A DNA stretch of 64,000 bases from the NCBI GenBank assembly GCA_037043455.1, contig JAWPHD010006766.1, positions 1 to 64,000 of the forward strand. The letters run 5' to 3'. The notes under the pieces are model-generated. The model was not told the origin of the DNA, made no database searches, and worked only from the letters and a program-made list of their open reading frames with translations. Position numbers and translations under genes: made by a program. Positions 1 through 12,019 of this stretch are shown in pieces. Origin of the DNA: Cyrtodaria siliqua. Taxonomy: Eukaryota > Mollusca > Bivalvia > Adapedonta > Hiatellidae. Numbering within the stretch: position 1 is the first letter of the stretch; each line of letters starts with the position of its first letter.

Positions 1-2050
1 CAGACGAATACAAATCTAAAGTAGGTGATCAGCTGGCTCCATCTTAATGGTGTTTAAAGGCATACGGATTGTCAATCCGAGGACTGAGTTTGAATCCCGT
101 GTTGTGCAAACTATTTTTCAATGATAACGACAGTTTTATGTTGCTACATTGAACTTCGAGTATTAAAAAACATGATGTCCTGGTATAAGTGTATCTCCTT
201 ATTTATAGGTTTACAGCCATGTTACCGAAGAATGAGACTTAAATTAAAACCGCCCCAAACACGCCCAGTATGTCCGTCTATGATACTCTTTAAGTATAGC
301 TATAGTAGCTTTAAGAGTGGAACATATTGAATTGAATTGAATGTTGTTCAACGGCTCATCAACACAGTATAGGTTATTTAGAGCCGCCCCCAGAGAGAGG
401 GGAAGGATACATAGGAATTTCCGTGTGAAACCGTTTGCCCTACTCTTATTATCGTATAGAATCCTATGGTTTGTTAACCGTGCTCGGAGGAACATATTGA
501 ACAATGTGTACAATTGTGTACAATTGTATATTGTGTCACTGTGGGACTGCAACATGGGTAACATTCTATATTGTTGCCATCTATTAGAATACCGTGTACG
601 TTTGTAAGCATGGATACATACTATATGTGTCTTAGAGACAGGACTTTATAAATGCCACAACACACTTTCCAACACCATTTTTTTAAATTTTAAATATGAA
701 TTTGAAATAAACTAACAGTAAGACAAAAAGTATCTCGTATCAAAGTACTATCCTAATTTCTCTATCAAATTTCCTATTAGCCGAAATAGAACAGAATTAA
801 ATTGCCAAAAATTGAGTCTAGCGGACCGGAATGCAAGCTTAAAGTGTCAAAACATAGACATGGCTTCACTAAAGACTGCTTATAGACTGCTTCGGAATGC
901 CGAGCGGACCTATTTTATACAGGTTCTCTCGCGGCAACAGTCATGAAAACCTGTCCAGGTTGCCACATTGGTACCTGACTTATTGCCTACCATTATGGTC
1001 AGCATTCAATCACTTGTGACACCAACTGCGTGGTTTAGCTTTTATCAGACCCAAAATATAGTCGTAAACAACCGCCATATGGTTGTATCTTGACACCGGA
1101 GTCAGTACCAACCGTCTTTTAATGCGTTTGTTGGACATATAGTATATAATGATGAATTACTAACCTCGGCTTAGGCGTATGTTCTCGGTAAACAACACAT
1201 TAGGTATTGTTTATATGATTGTATTTATGTAACTGACCAACTTAAATGCAGCCAATTACTGATAGTACACTAACATTTCGGTCAACAATATGCTTAACCT
1301 ATATCTGTTTCTGCACTATGATGAAACAAGAAACCATATGTTCTGTACTTTGATAAAATGTGAAATACTATACTATAATTCAATATATGAATACACAACA
1401 ATAAAACAAATACGACTTTAACGCATATTTTGACATTTATATAAGACTAGTGTACCAGGATGAAAATATTTAACTGCCCTTTGACTAGTTTATTTATGAG
1501 TGCCCCGTGGATAAAATAGTCTACGTTGTCATATATATGACGGTAGCATGGCAAAAGTACATGAACTATATTTTGCAAATGAATTGGTAATACACCAAAC
1601 TGTGTGGACTGTATGTGTCCAACCTGTCAAAACGACTTTATTACGTTGCATGCCCAAGTGCTTCAGCAATCTCTACCAGAGGCCATTACATTGACCTCTG
1701 TCGACGTCTCAGAAAGTAGTCTGCGATCACATGATAATTTGTCACATGACCATAGCTAAAATATAAAAATGGCGAACAGAACTTCAACAACGTGACACCA
1801 CCAACTATCGGCTGCTGATAGACATGTAAACAATGGAAAGAAACACGACTTATGATCTACATTTTGATATATATTATAGTTAGTACTTTAATTTAATGTA
1901 GGTTAAGATCTATGTGATATTGGAAAGTGCTGGTAAGCAAAACGCTATACTGTAACCCCTATAGGGACGATTTGGTGGTGCCTATTTTAAAGTTTTGACG
2001 GCGGAGTGATATGCCAAAGTACAAACCTTTATACTACCGCAATGTAATTC
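1..2050. other. No gene seen; intron of 5'-nucleotidase copy 1 or its upstream flank
   Basis: This AT-rich stretch has only short, unconvincing open frames. The first recognisable exon of nucleotidase copy 1 starts at 2777, so this is probably the end of a long upstream intron. A tail of ATTGA pentamers at 328-343 resembles the reverse complement of the SINE tail seen at 24150. A weak tRNA-like patch lies near 26-110. I see no promoter or exon. Confidence 0.6.
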
Positions 2051-2059
2051 TGAGCATAG

Positions 2060-2690
2060 TATTTGGTGAGACGTGACAGAGATGTATGTTTATGCAAGGA
2101 ACGACAACTCTGGGTAGAGATTGGTGCTTGAGGTGTAAGATAACTCATTATGCCCATTAAGCACGACATGGGTAGAACAATATATTATTATTTCTGCCAT
2201 TAATAACTAATATAATATAATATCATGTCGTCTGGTATGAGAGCACCATGGGTAAAATACTATTTTATGTCTTCTGTTTCAGGGGAAATTTTACGACAAT
2301 CTGTCGTTTTTTAGGCAAAAAGTACAATAGGTCGTGTGTATGGGTGCAGTATAAGTAACCTACAATATATATATATGTGTTATTTCGTCTGTTTGAGTGC
2401 TTTAGGGGTAATATGCTACTACTTTGTAGAGTTTATGAGTGCAACATGGGCAAAACCTATACAAGAATTCGTATGTTGGTAAGTAAAATAATAGAGTGTG
2501 TGTAAGAGTGCAGTACTGGTAACAACCTACTATTTGTCGTCTGCGTATAACTAAAGTAATCGATGGTAGCATGTGTATGAATGCAATATGAGCAAACGTA
2601 TTTGGATCGTCGTAGTTATTACATTTGCATACTAGTAAGTGCATCATGGGAAAACTCAGTATTATGTCGTTTGTATGGAGTTTTATGCAT
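2060..2690 (+). repeat. Degenerate tandem repeat resembling an exon 5/intron 5 junction
   Basis: Eight or so decayed units, spaced irregularly by 50-90 bases, share a core like GAGTGCAACATGGGTAAAA, often preceded by GTCGTCTG. Examples lie near 2168, 2245, 2340, 2435, 2510, 2580 and 2640. The core resembles the end of exon 5 and its donor in nucleotidase copy 2 (60697-60715, GAATGCATTATGG followed by GTAAAC). Inference: an old minisatellite seeded by the exon 5/intron 5 boundary of copy 1, whose own exon 5 would lie left of the window. Confidence 0.45.
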
Positions 2691-2776
2691 TATACATTAA
2701 CATATTATGACAGATATCTTAGTCAGCCATGTTTTTCATTTTGTGACTATTATGCATCAACTATGTACTTTTTCAG

Positions 2777-2899
2777 GAAATCTGTTAACAGATGCGATTA
2801 TAGACTTCCATCGAAACTTTTCCCACTCAAATAACACATGGGCACCAGCGTCCATCGCCATATGGAACGGCGGTGGAATAAGAGCTAGCATAAACAAGG
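2777..2899 (+). CDS. Ecto-5'-nucleotidase copy 1, exon 6-equivalent
   Basis: This 123-base internal exon belongs to the C-terminal substrate-binding domain of the 5'-nucleotidase/CD73 family, which hydrolyses extracellular AMP to adenosine. The acceptor is TTTTTCAG before 2777 and the donor is GTTAGT after 2899, phase 1 at both ends. It encodes a GNLLTDAIIDFH stretch and the family signature NGGGIRASI, whose Asn and Arg are known to bind substrate. Its counterpart in copy 2 (61834-61956) has exactly the same length and phases. The donor is weaker than usual (GTTAGT). Earlier exons must lie left of the window. The exon is open throughout. Confidence 0.88.
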
Positions 2900-2974
2900 G
2901 TTAGTAAATGAAATGTAAAATGGCTTTTTGTTATATAGATACGTTTGAAAAACGTTTACTGGTTAGGGAACTTG

Positions 2975-5900
2975 ACAGTTTTATGTTGATAGAGGAAGTG
3001 ATAGCTTCATATGCTGGCTTCGTGTTGATAGCGTAAGCGATTGCGTTTATGTTGATAAGGATGGTTAAGGCACGTGATAGCTCCATGTTGATAGAGAATC
3101 GTTAAGGCACGTGATAGCTCCATGTTGATAGAGAATCGTTGAGGCACGTGATTGATTTTACGTTGAAAAAGAATTGTTGCCCATTCAGGCTCTAAAGTGT
3201 GGAACTCACTTCCTCACCATATAAAAAATGCCCAATCTGTTAATCATTTCAAAACACTGTATTTATGGATTAACCAACCCATATAATAATGACTAAATCT
3301 TGCAACTCAGTTTGGACATATTTCCGTTACTGTACGCATGAATATACTACAATGTTTCGGCAGCGAATCTTATATGTTTTTCATAATTGCACATGGTAAG
3401 GTAGAAATGAACAGTTTCTTTGAGTTTTTCATTTTGATAACGCAACATGGTAGCAGTGAACAGTTTATCTGTGTTGTAATGCACGCTAACACACACGCAT
3501 CCCTTAAAATTAATGGGAACAATTGTATGTCTGTGCTGATGTGTACTTCTAGCATGTCGTAAAGGTGAATATGTAATCAATATGTAACGCATGTCAAGGA
3601 TTTGACCAGAACGAAGCGAGGTCGTCCACCTTGATTCGAAATGTTTGGTAGGAAGAACTGATGGTCAAAATTGGGAAGAAAGTGTCTGTTAAGAAAAAAA
3701 TGTCGTGGCATGTTTACGTCTTCGTGACAACTTTTTTTTCTTCAATATTGTCTCACCACACGTGACTTGATCTGTTATTATGTTAAACTTTCTTCCCAGT
3801 TCCTACCAAGATATAATGCTATTTTCTCTCGGGAGCTATTTTACGCTTTCGTAAAACCTTGCTTGTTTTAAATATATATCACATATCTTTGTAAATATTG
3901 TATGATATATATTGTTGAGGGCCTCATGGAAGATTGACTAGTTTCAAATGAGTTCTCTCGTTAAATAAAGTCTTTATCATTATTAGTATTAAGGCACGTG
4001 ATAGCACCATGTTGATAAAATATGGTTAAGGCAAGTGCTAGCTTAATGGTGATAAAGTATGGTTAAGGCATGTGATAGCTTCATGGTTACGGCAAGTGAT
4101 AGCTTCATGTCGATAAAGTATGGTTAAGGCACGTGATAGCTTCATGTCGAAAGACGATGGTTAAGTACCGTGATAGTTCCATGTCGATAGGTTAATGCAC
4201 GTGATAGTTTCAGGTTGAAAAGGATGGTTAAGGCACGTGATAGCTTCATGTTGATAAACGATGGTTAAGGCACGTGATAGCTTCATGTCGATAAAGAATG
4301 GTTAAAGCACATGATAGCTTCATGTTGATAATGAATGGTTAAGGCACGTGATAGCTTCATGTTTATAAAGGATGGTTAAGGCAGGTGATAGTTTCATGTT
4401 GAGCTTCATGATGATAATGAATGGTTAAGGCACGAGATAGCCTCATGTTTATAAAGGATGGTTAAGGCACGTGATAGTTTCATGTTTATAAAGGATGGTT
4501 AAGGCACGTGATAGCTTCGTGTTTATAAAGGATGGTTAAGGCAGGTGATAGTTTCATGTTGAGCTTCATGTTGATAATGAATGGTTAAGGCACGAGATAG
4601 CCTCATGTTTATAAAGGATGGTTAAGGCACGTGATAGCTTTATGGTGATAAAGTAAGGTTAAGGCAGGTAATAGTTTCATGTTTATAAAGGATGGTTAAG
4701 GTACGTGATAGCTTCATGGTGATAAAGTATGGTTAAGGCAGGTAATAGTTTCATGTTTATAAAGGATGGTTAAGGCAGGTGATAGTTTCATGTTGAGCTT
4801 CATGTTGATAATGAATGGTTAAGGCACGAGATAGCCTCATGTTTATAAAGGATGGTTAAGGCACGTGATAGCTTCATGGTGATAAAGTATGGTTAAGGCA
4901 GGTAATAGTTTCATGTTTATAAAGGATGGTTAAGGCACGTGATAGCTTCATGGTGATAAATAATGGTTAAGGCAGGTAATAGTTTCATGTTTATAAAGGA
5001 TGGTTAAGGTACGTGATAGCTTTATGTCGAAAAGGATGGTTAAGGCACGTGATAGCTGCATGTTGATAAAGTATGGTTAAGGCAGGTAATAGTTTCATGT
5101 TTATAAAGGATGGTTAAGGCACGTGATGGCTTCATGTTTATAAATGATGGTTAAGGCACGTGATAGCTTCATGTTTATAAAGGATGGTTAAGGCACGAGA
5201 TAGCCTCATGTTTATAAAGGATGGTTAAGGCAGGTAATAGTTTTATGTTGAGCTTCATGTTTATAAAGGATGGTTAAGGCACGAGATAGCCTCATGTTTA
5301 TAAAGGATGGTTAAGGCAGGTAATAGTTTTATGTTAAGCTTCATGTTTATAAAGGATGGATAAGGCACGAGATAGCCTCATGTTTATAAATGATGGTTAA
5401 GGCACGTGATAGTTTCATGTTTATAAAGGATGGTTAAAGCAGGTATTAGTTTCATGTTTATAAAGGATGGTTAAGCAGGTGATAGTTTCATGTTGAGCTT
5501 CATGTTGATAATGAATGGTTAAGGCACGAGATAGCCTCATGTTTATAAAGGATGGATAAGGCACGAGATAGCCTCATGTTTATAAAGGATGGTTAAGGCA
5601 CGTGATAGTTTCATGTTTATAAAGGATGGTTAAAGCAGGTGATAGTTTCATGTTGAGCTTCATGTTTATAAAGGATGGATAAGGCACGAGATAGCCTCAT
5701 GTTTATAAAGGATGGTTAAGGCACGTGATAGTTTCATGTTTATAAAGGATGGTTAAGCAGGTGATAGTTTCATGTTGAGCTTCATGTTGATAATGAATGA
5801 TTAAGGCACGAGATAGCCTCATGTTTATAAAGGATGGTTAAGGCAGGTAATAGTTTCATGTTGAGCTTCATGTTTATAAAGGATGGATAAGGCACGAGAT

Positions 5901-7512
5901 AGCCTCATGTTTATAAAGGATGGTTAAAGCAGGAAATAGTTTCATGTTTATAAAGGATGGTTAAGCAAGTGATAGTTTCATGTTGAGCTTCATGTTGATA
6001 ATGAATGGTTAAGGCACGAGATAGCCTCATGTTTATAAAGGATGGTTAAGGCACGTGATAGTTTCATGTTTATAAAGGATGGTTAAGGCACGTGATAGCT
6101 TCATGTTTATAAAGGATGGTTAAGGCAGGTGATAGTTTCATGTTGAGCTTCATGTTGATAATGAATGGTTAAGGCACGAGATAGCCTCATGTTTATAAAG
6201 GATGGTTAAGGCACGTGATAGTTTCATGTTTATAAAGGATGGTTAAGGCACGTGATAGTTTCATGTTTATAAAGGATGATTAAGGCACGAGATAGCTTCA
6301 TGTTTATAAAGGATGGTGAAGGCAGGTGGTAGTTACATGTTTATAAAGGATGGTTAAGGCACGTGATAGCTTCATGGTGATAAAGTATGGTTAAGGCATG
6401 TAATAGTTTCATGTTTATAAAGGATGGTTAAGGCACGTGATGGCTGCATGGTGATAAATGATGGTTAAGGCACGTGATAGCTTTATGACGAAAAGGATGG
6501 TTAAGGCACGTGATAGCTGCATGTTGATAAAGGATGGTTAAGGCAGGTAATGGTTTCATGTTTATAAAGGATGGTTAAGGCACGTGATAGCTTCATGTTT
6601 ATAACGGATGGTTAAGGTAGGTGATAGTTTCATGTTTATAAAGGATGGTTAAGGCACGTGATAGCTTCATGGTGATAAAGTATGGTTAAGGCATGTAATA
6701 GTTTCATGTTTATAAAGGATGGTTAAGGCACGTGATGGCTGCATGGTGATAAATGATGGTTAAGGCACGTGATAGCTTTATGACGAAAAGGATGGTTAAG
6801 GCACGTGATAGCTGCATGTTGATAAAGGATGGTTAAGGCAGGTAATAGTTTCATGTTTATAAAGGATGGTTAAGGCACGTGATGACTTCATGTTTATAAA
6901 TGATGGTTAAGACACATGATAGCTTTATGTCGAAAAGGATGGTTCAGGCACGTGATAGCTGCATGTTGATAAAGGATAGTAAAGGCACGTGAAAGCTTCA
7001 TGCCGATAAAGGATGTGATAGCTTCGTGTTGATAGAGGATGGTTAAGGCACATGATAGTTTCATGTCGATAAAGGATGGTTAAGGCACGTGATAGCTTCA
7101 TGTTGATAAAGGATGGTTAAGGCACGTGATAGCTCCATGTCAATAAAGGATGTGATAGCTTCGTGTTGATAGAGGATGGTTAAGGCACGTGCTAGCTTCA
7201 TGTTTATAAAGGATGGTTAACGCACGTGATGGCTTCATATTTATAAATGATAGTTAAGGCACGTGATAGCTTTATGTTGAAAGTCATGGTAAAGGCACGT
7301 GACAGCTGCATGTTGATAAAGGATGGTTAAGGCACGTGATAGCTTCATGTCGATAAAGCATGTGATAGCTTCATGTTTGTAGAGGATGGTAAAGGCACTT
7401 GATAGTTTCATGTCGATAAATGATGGTTAAGGCACGTGATAGCTTCATGTTGATAAAGGATGGTTAAGGCATGTGATAGCTTCATGTCGATAAAGGATGT
7501 GATAGCTTCAGA
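2975..7512 (+). repeat. Minisatellite, ~36-37-bp unit with a CACGTG core
   Basis: Close to 100 units of roughly AAGGATGGTTAAGGCACGTG followed by ATAGCTTCATGTTTAT fill 2975-3177 and 3988-7512. Many units keep a perfect CACGTG E-box next to GATAG; others carry CACGAG or CAGGTG. A composite variant in which a TTGAGCTTCATGTTGATAATG piece joins two units recurs near 4400, 4560, 4795, 5490, 5775, 5985 and 6145, so the array has higher-order structure. It lies in the intron between exons 6 and 7 of nucleotidase copy 1. A LINE tail interrupts it at 3178-3987. Confidence 0.93.
3178..3987 (+). mobile_element. 3' end of a CR1-like LINE inside the minisatellite
   Basis: From about 3184 the + strand encodes HSGSKVWNSLPHHIK followed by a short NHFKTLYLW-type tail and a stop near 3283. 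This is the C-terminal signature of CR1-like non-LTR ORF2 proteins. The rest is 3' UTR ending in AAATAAAG and TTATCATTATTA near 3963-3987, where the satellite resumes. It is a 5'-truncated insertion with no catalytic domain. The small open frames at 3338-3592 within the UTR have no support. Confidence 0.75.
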
Positions 7513-7830
7513 ATCATATCCCTTTAAAGAAGCTATCTCGCCAACAACAGCCAACTTTTACAACAAATGTACATCGTTTTTAAACCTACTGAGGCACACC
7601 CGATTACCGGCAGCCGTAGGCACAGTTCGGCAGCCGTAGGCACAGTTCCCGGTAAAGAAAAAAAAGTTTCAAAAGGGTAAATACATCTAGTTTTATGACT
7701 TGTTAGCCTTAAACTATTAGAAAAGTGAATCGGCCATTTTAATTTGAAGGAATGTTGTGTATGTCTCCTGATTCCAGTGAAATTTGAACCTATATTATGC
7801 GAGTTACGGTAGGTTAAATGTTGAAATTAA

Positions 7831-8305
7831 AGGGACACTGTCCGTAACTTTTAGTTTATAAAACACCCAATAATTATGTTCGCAAACATTATTCACTTAA
7901 CATTATTCAATATTTACTAATTTTAAAAGCAAGATTGTTTAACGGAATTCAATCGCGGTACAAAAAAAAACAAATCCACTTCGTGGGTTTGAACTCGCAG
8001 CCCAAATTCGCAGTAAAAATAAGTGTGCGTGAGCGTAAAGTTGTCGGAACTCGCTCCCGACTGAGCTAAGCGGGCTATACATATTAAGCAATACATACTA
8101 TGGTGAAAACCTTGTGCGCTATATTGTGGGTCCCACTTTATTTACATTTAATAATTAAAACTTCTTTTTTTTTCAAACTCACGAATATATTCCTACATAC
8201 TTCTTAGGGTCTATCCTCATGTTTTCATGTATACATTTCAATGAATAAAAGTCAGACAGTTATTTGGTTATGCTCAATATCTGCTTACTTACGGACAGTG
8301 TCCCT
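7831..8305. mobile_element. TTAA-flanked MITE, 475 bp
   Basis: The ends are perfect 17-bp inverted repeats: AGGGACACTGTCCGTAA at 7831-7847 and its reverse complement at 8289-8305. TTAA tetranucleotides flank both sides (7827-7830 and 8306-8309), as expected for target duplications of piggyBac-type transposition. No transposase frame exists inside, so it is non-autonomous. The interior holds a tRNA-like segment on the minus strand. Superfamily assignment rests only on the TTAA flank. Confidence 0.75.
7985..8072 (-). other. tRNA-like (pol III promoter-like) segment inside the MITE
   Basis: Read on the minus strand, an A-box-like TTAGCTCAGTCGGGAGCG (8052-8069) is followed after about 55 bases by a B-box-like GAGTTCAAACCC (7985-7996). 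The 3' side does not pair with the GCCCGCT acceptor arm, so this is not a functional tRNA. A similar A/B-box pair occurs at 51890-51968. It is probably a SINE head or a tRNA relic. Confidence 0.55.
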
Positions 8306-8441
8306 TTAAGCTAAAAACTGTGGTTGTAGAAAGTCCAATACCGCTCACGCTTATTGACTGGAAAATCGTCACGCTCGATTGACCGTATTATATTGGTATT
8401 AAAGGCACCGCGACTACTCGAGATTGTGTGAATTAAAAAAA

Positions 8442-9402
8442 ATGGCTTGTAGTAATTCGAGTGCCGCTGAATATGTTGAACATGTTATGTCATCGCCTGC
8501 AGTAAGTAAGATAACAAACTCATGTGATGCGAGCTCTAGTACACGTAAAAGGTACCTATCTGGGGATGGACAAAGTGACTTTGAAACTAGCAAAAAAATA
8601 AAATCTGATGATAATAGCGAGTTGATGTCAATGATTAAAGTTGAACTGGTCTGCTTTAAAACTGAGTTACGAGCTGATATATCTGATACACTTGAGCAAA
8701 AGTTTAACACATTTGAAAAGAAAATTACAGATGCTGTCTTGAAAGTTGTGCATGAAGAAATAGATACAGTAAGAAAAAAATTCAATGAAAGAATAGATGG
8801 TTTGTCTAACAAATTAGAACATAAATTACTGAAAGTTATCGAAGATCAAATTGAATCAAAAATTGAACCTAAATTAAAACAAGTCAAAGATGAAATAAAG
8901 CGTGATTGCGGATCACAAAGCTCAAGATGATATTGACAATATGAAGAAAAGCTACTCTGATGTAGCCAAAACCCAATCTAAGGAACCAAGCATTGACCTA
9001 AACATTGTTATAAAAATCTGAAATCAGACAAGAACGAAAACACAGATAAAAGCATTACAATGAACTTGGTTAACAAATTAATAAGAGATGGACTCAAATT
9101 GTCAGATGTTAAGATAGTTCAATGTGAAACGTAAAACAACATCAGGACAGAGACCGGGGGTAATAATCGCTAAAGTGGAAAACGTAGAGCAGAAAACCAA
9201 GATTATAAAAAACAAAGCAAAACTGAGAATGTGCCCTGGTTATGAAAGAGTATATGTGGAAAACGACAGAAGTCTAGAGTCGAGAGTTAACGAATCGAAC
9301 ATGTACACTGTCCTTAAAGAAATAGGTAGGGCTGAAAACTATTTTGTGTCTGGTAACGGCAGAATCGTGCGAAAATTAGTAAACATCGTTAGGGGGGTAT
9401 AA
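8442..9402 (+). pseudogene. LINE A ORF1 (nucleic-acid-binding protein), frameshifted
   Basis: The start is placed at the MACSNSS methionine (8442). The first ~160 residues are acidic and lysine-rich with heptad-like spacing (DTLEQKFNTFEKKITDAV and onward), consistent with a coiled coil. After frame changes near 8925 and 9018-9125 the reading continues with NIVIKNL, then RPGVIIAKVEN and YERVYVENDRSLESR. That pattern matches the RRM-like domain of LINE ORF1 proteins that coat the retrotransposon RNA. At least two indels separate the pieces, so no intact product is expected. Confidence 0.7.
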
Positions 9403-10190
9403 CGGTTGGAGCATGGAATGTCGGAGGATGGTCTCTAAAATCTAACAGCGATGCTAATATTAAACAAGAAATTATTAAACATTACGATTTCGATATATTT
9501 GGAATCTGTGAAACGTTTTTTTAAAAATGATGAAACTATAAATCTTAATGGATATGAATGGGTTGGAAATAATAGAAAGTCAGTTCACGTTAAAGCCAAG
9601 AGAGGATCAGGTGGCGTAGGGGCTTTTATAAAAAAGACATTACTTGAAACATATACATACACTGTTGATATGCTAATGGAAGATGTCATGTGGTTAAAAT
9701 TCCAACATATTGAAACAGACCACAAATTTACTATTTGCATTTGTTACCTACCTCCAGAGGGGTCAAGCAGAAGATCTGACGCTGAACAGTTTTATTCTGA
9801 ATTGATGTTGAAAGTATACGAATACCAAATGATGAAATTTAATTATATGCGGTGATTTTAACTCGAGGATTGGTAATGAATGTGACTACATAGAAGGTGT
9901 AGATTGTGTCCAACCAAGACAGATACTAGATGAAAAGGTGAATCCATATGGGCATTTGTTGATCGATTTTCTGGTGAATACAAATATTGTGTATAGTGAA
10001 CGGCAGACTTGGTGAAGACAATTTTACGAATATCGGTATAAAACGGCAGCTCTGTTGTCGATTACTTTATAGTGCCACATGAGCAACTTCAGAACTATCG
10101 ATCTTTAAAGTGCTTGCAATGTCATCGGTTATAAATGACATTAACCTTCAAGGACACTCTAAAATCCTCTGAGCATTCTATTATATACAT
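9403..10190 (+). pseudogene. LINE A ORF2, APE-type endonuclease domain, broken
   Basis: Endonuclease motifs appear in order but in shifting frames: GAWNVGGW near 9411, the catalytic-type GICET near 9500, RGSGGVGAFIKK near 9601, YLPPEG near 9748, CGDFNSRIGNE near 9848 and a decayed SEHSII near 10170. Family knowledge: this domain nicks target DNA to prime reverse transcription. At least three frameshifts occur, near 9520, 9848 and 10010, so the copy is dead. Confidence 0.75.
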
Positions 10191-10271
10191 GCAAATGAAA
10201 GAAATGTTAAACGAATACAACAACGATAATGTTATAATTTTGAACCAAACCCGATATGTAAGAAGCAGTAC

Positions 10272-12001
10272 GTGGTCAGTGACATACCTGTGTCGTTTTT
10301 GAATTGTGAAAACTCATTGTCCATGATATCAGATTGTGTGATAAGAATAGAAAATCATATAAAGAAAGAAAATGGTGTTAAGACGGCATATTTGGAATTT
10401 GTTAATTTACTAAATAAAGAAATGCACGAGAAACTGAAGCCCAGAAGGACGTCAAATACAGTACTTAAACCCCATAAAACAACATCGAAACCATACTGGA
10501 ATTCAGAACTTCAACATCTTTGGGATAAGGCATGTTGGTGTGAAAAAACATGGTTATCGTGTAAAACATGTAATGCAAGTAAACGAAAATTAAGAACGGA
10601 GTTTTGTATAGCACGAAAAGCATTTGATAAATGCAATAGGAAATATAAACGGAAGTTTCAAATAGATGAACAAAATAAACTTGAGGAAGAGCTGAAGAGC
10701 ACTGAAAATACAAGAGACTTTTGGACCAAAATAGGGAAATTAGGGTTAGCAAATGACAGAAAAGGTAGTATTCCTTGGGAAATAAAATGTGAAAATGGCC
10801 AAATTAAAAACGATAAACAAAGTGTATTGAGTAAATGGAAAATAGACTTTGAACAATTGTTTAATGAAACAACTACAGATTCTAATTTGGATGATAAACA
10901 TTTAGAAGAAATAATAAATATTACTAAGCATCCAGATGACCCTGTTTTCCCTGAATCTGATTGTACTTTTTTAAATATTCCAATAACTAGAGAGGAGGTA
11001 AGACGTTCTATTTATAATGCAAAGTTGAGAAAGGCTGTAGGGGTTGATCTTATTCCGGCTGAAATACTACGTAATGATACCTGTGTGGACTTACTGTTCA
11101 AAATTATAAGTTATGCGTTCGAACTGGGTGTAGTACCAACGGAATGGATAAAAGGTATAATCAGTCCGGTATTTAAGGGAGATGACCCTACCCTTCCGTT
11201 GAACTACCGGCCTCTAACGTTACTTTCTGTACCCTGCAAAATATATGCTTGTGTTTTGAACAAAAGGCTCACACAGTGGCTTGAAACGAACAATTTATTA
11301 TGTGATGAACAAAATGGATTCAGGAAAAGCAGGAGTTGTATGGACCATATTTATACACTTTATACAATTATAAATAATAGAAAATTAGCAAACAAGGATA
11401 CATTCGTATGTTTTGTTGATGCCAAAGAGCATTTGATAATATACAACGGGACTGTCTATGGTACAAAATGATGACATTAGGTATACATGGTAAAATATTA
11501 AAAGCTGTTCAATCAGATGTATGTAGATGTCTCATGTACTGTAAGAGTAAATGATTATGAATCAGATTGGTTTGATGTTAACAAGGTGTTAAGCAAGGCT
11601 GTGTACTCTCTCCAACACTATTCTCCATTTATATAAATGATCTAGCCAAGGAAATAAAGAGTCTAAATCTGCGTGTCACTATGTCTGATGAACTTACAGT
11701 AGCCATATTGCTTTACGCAGATGATGTTGCTATTTTAGCGGAAAATGAATCAGATATGCAAAAAATGCTAGACAAAAATAGTGAATGGTGTAAAAAATGG
11801 CGTATGTCTGTAAATGAAACAAAAACTAAGGTACTACATTTCAGGCAAAAACGTAGAAATAAATCATGTTTTAATTTCAAATGTGATAACAAAGATATGA
11901 ACATGGAACATCGCTATAAGTACCTTGGTTTCTGGTTCAATGAACATCTTGATATGAATTTGACGGTTAAGAGGTTGCAAAATCAGCAAGCAGAGCACTA
12001 G
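10272..12001 (+). pseudogene. LINE A ORF2, reverse transcriptase domain, broken
   Basis: A 399-residue open piece (10272-11471) carries the linker and RT fingers, with KGIISPVFKGDDP, LNYRPLTLLSVPCKIY and EQNGFRKSRSCMDH motifs. A frameshift near 11430 disrupts the FVDAKEHL region, where the first catalytic Asp lies. A KQGCVLSPTLFS-type motif follows near 11590. The YADD active-site box is read as LLYADDVAILAENE at about 11708-11749 in the piece 11681-12001. All RT landmarks are present, but in three frames. Confidence 0.85.
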
Positions 12002-12019
12002 CAGCTATTTATACCAAAT

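Noticed and set aside
26..110. tRNA-like patch with a GTC anticodon-like loop
   Set aside because: The CGGATTGTCAATCCG arm and GAGTTTGAATCCCG look tRNA-like, but acceptor and T arms do not pair. At most a relic.
10465..10752. 95-codon minus-strand frame
   Set aside because: It is a shadow of the LINE A reverse transcriptase region on the opposite strand.
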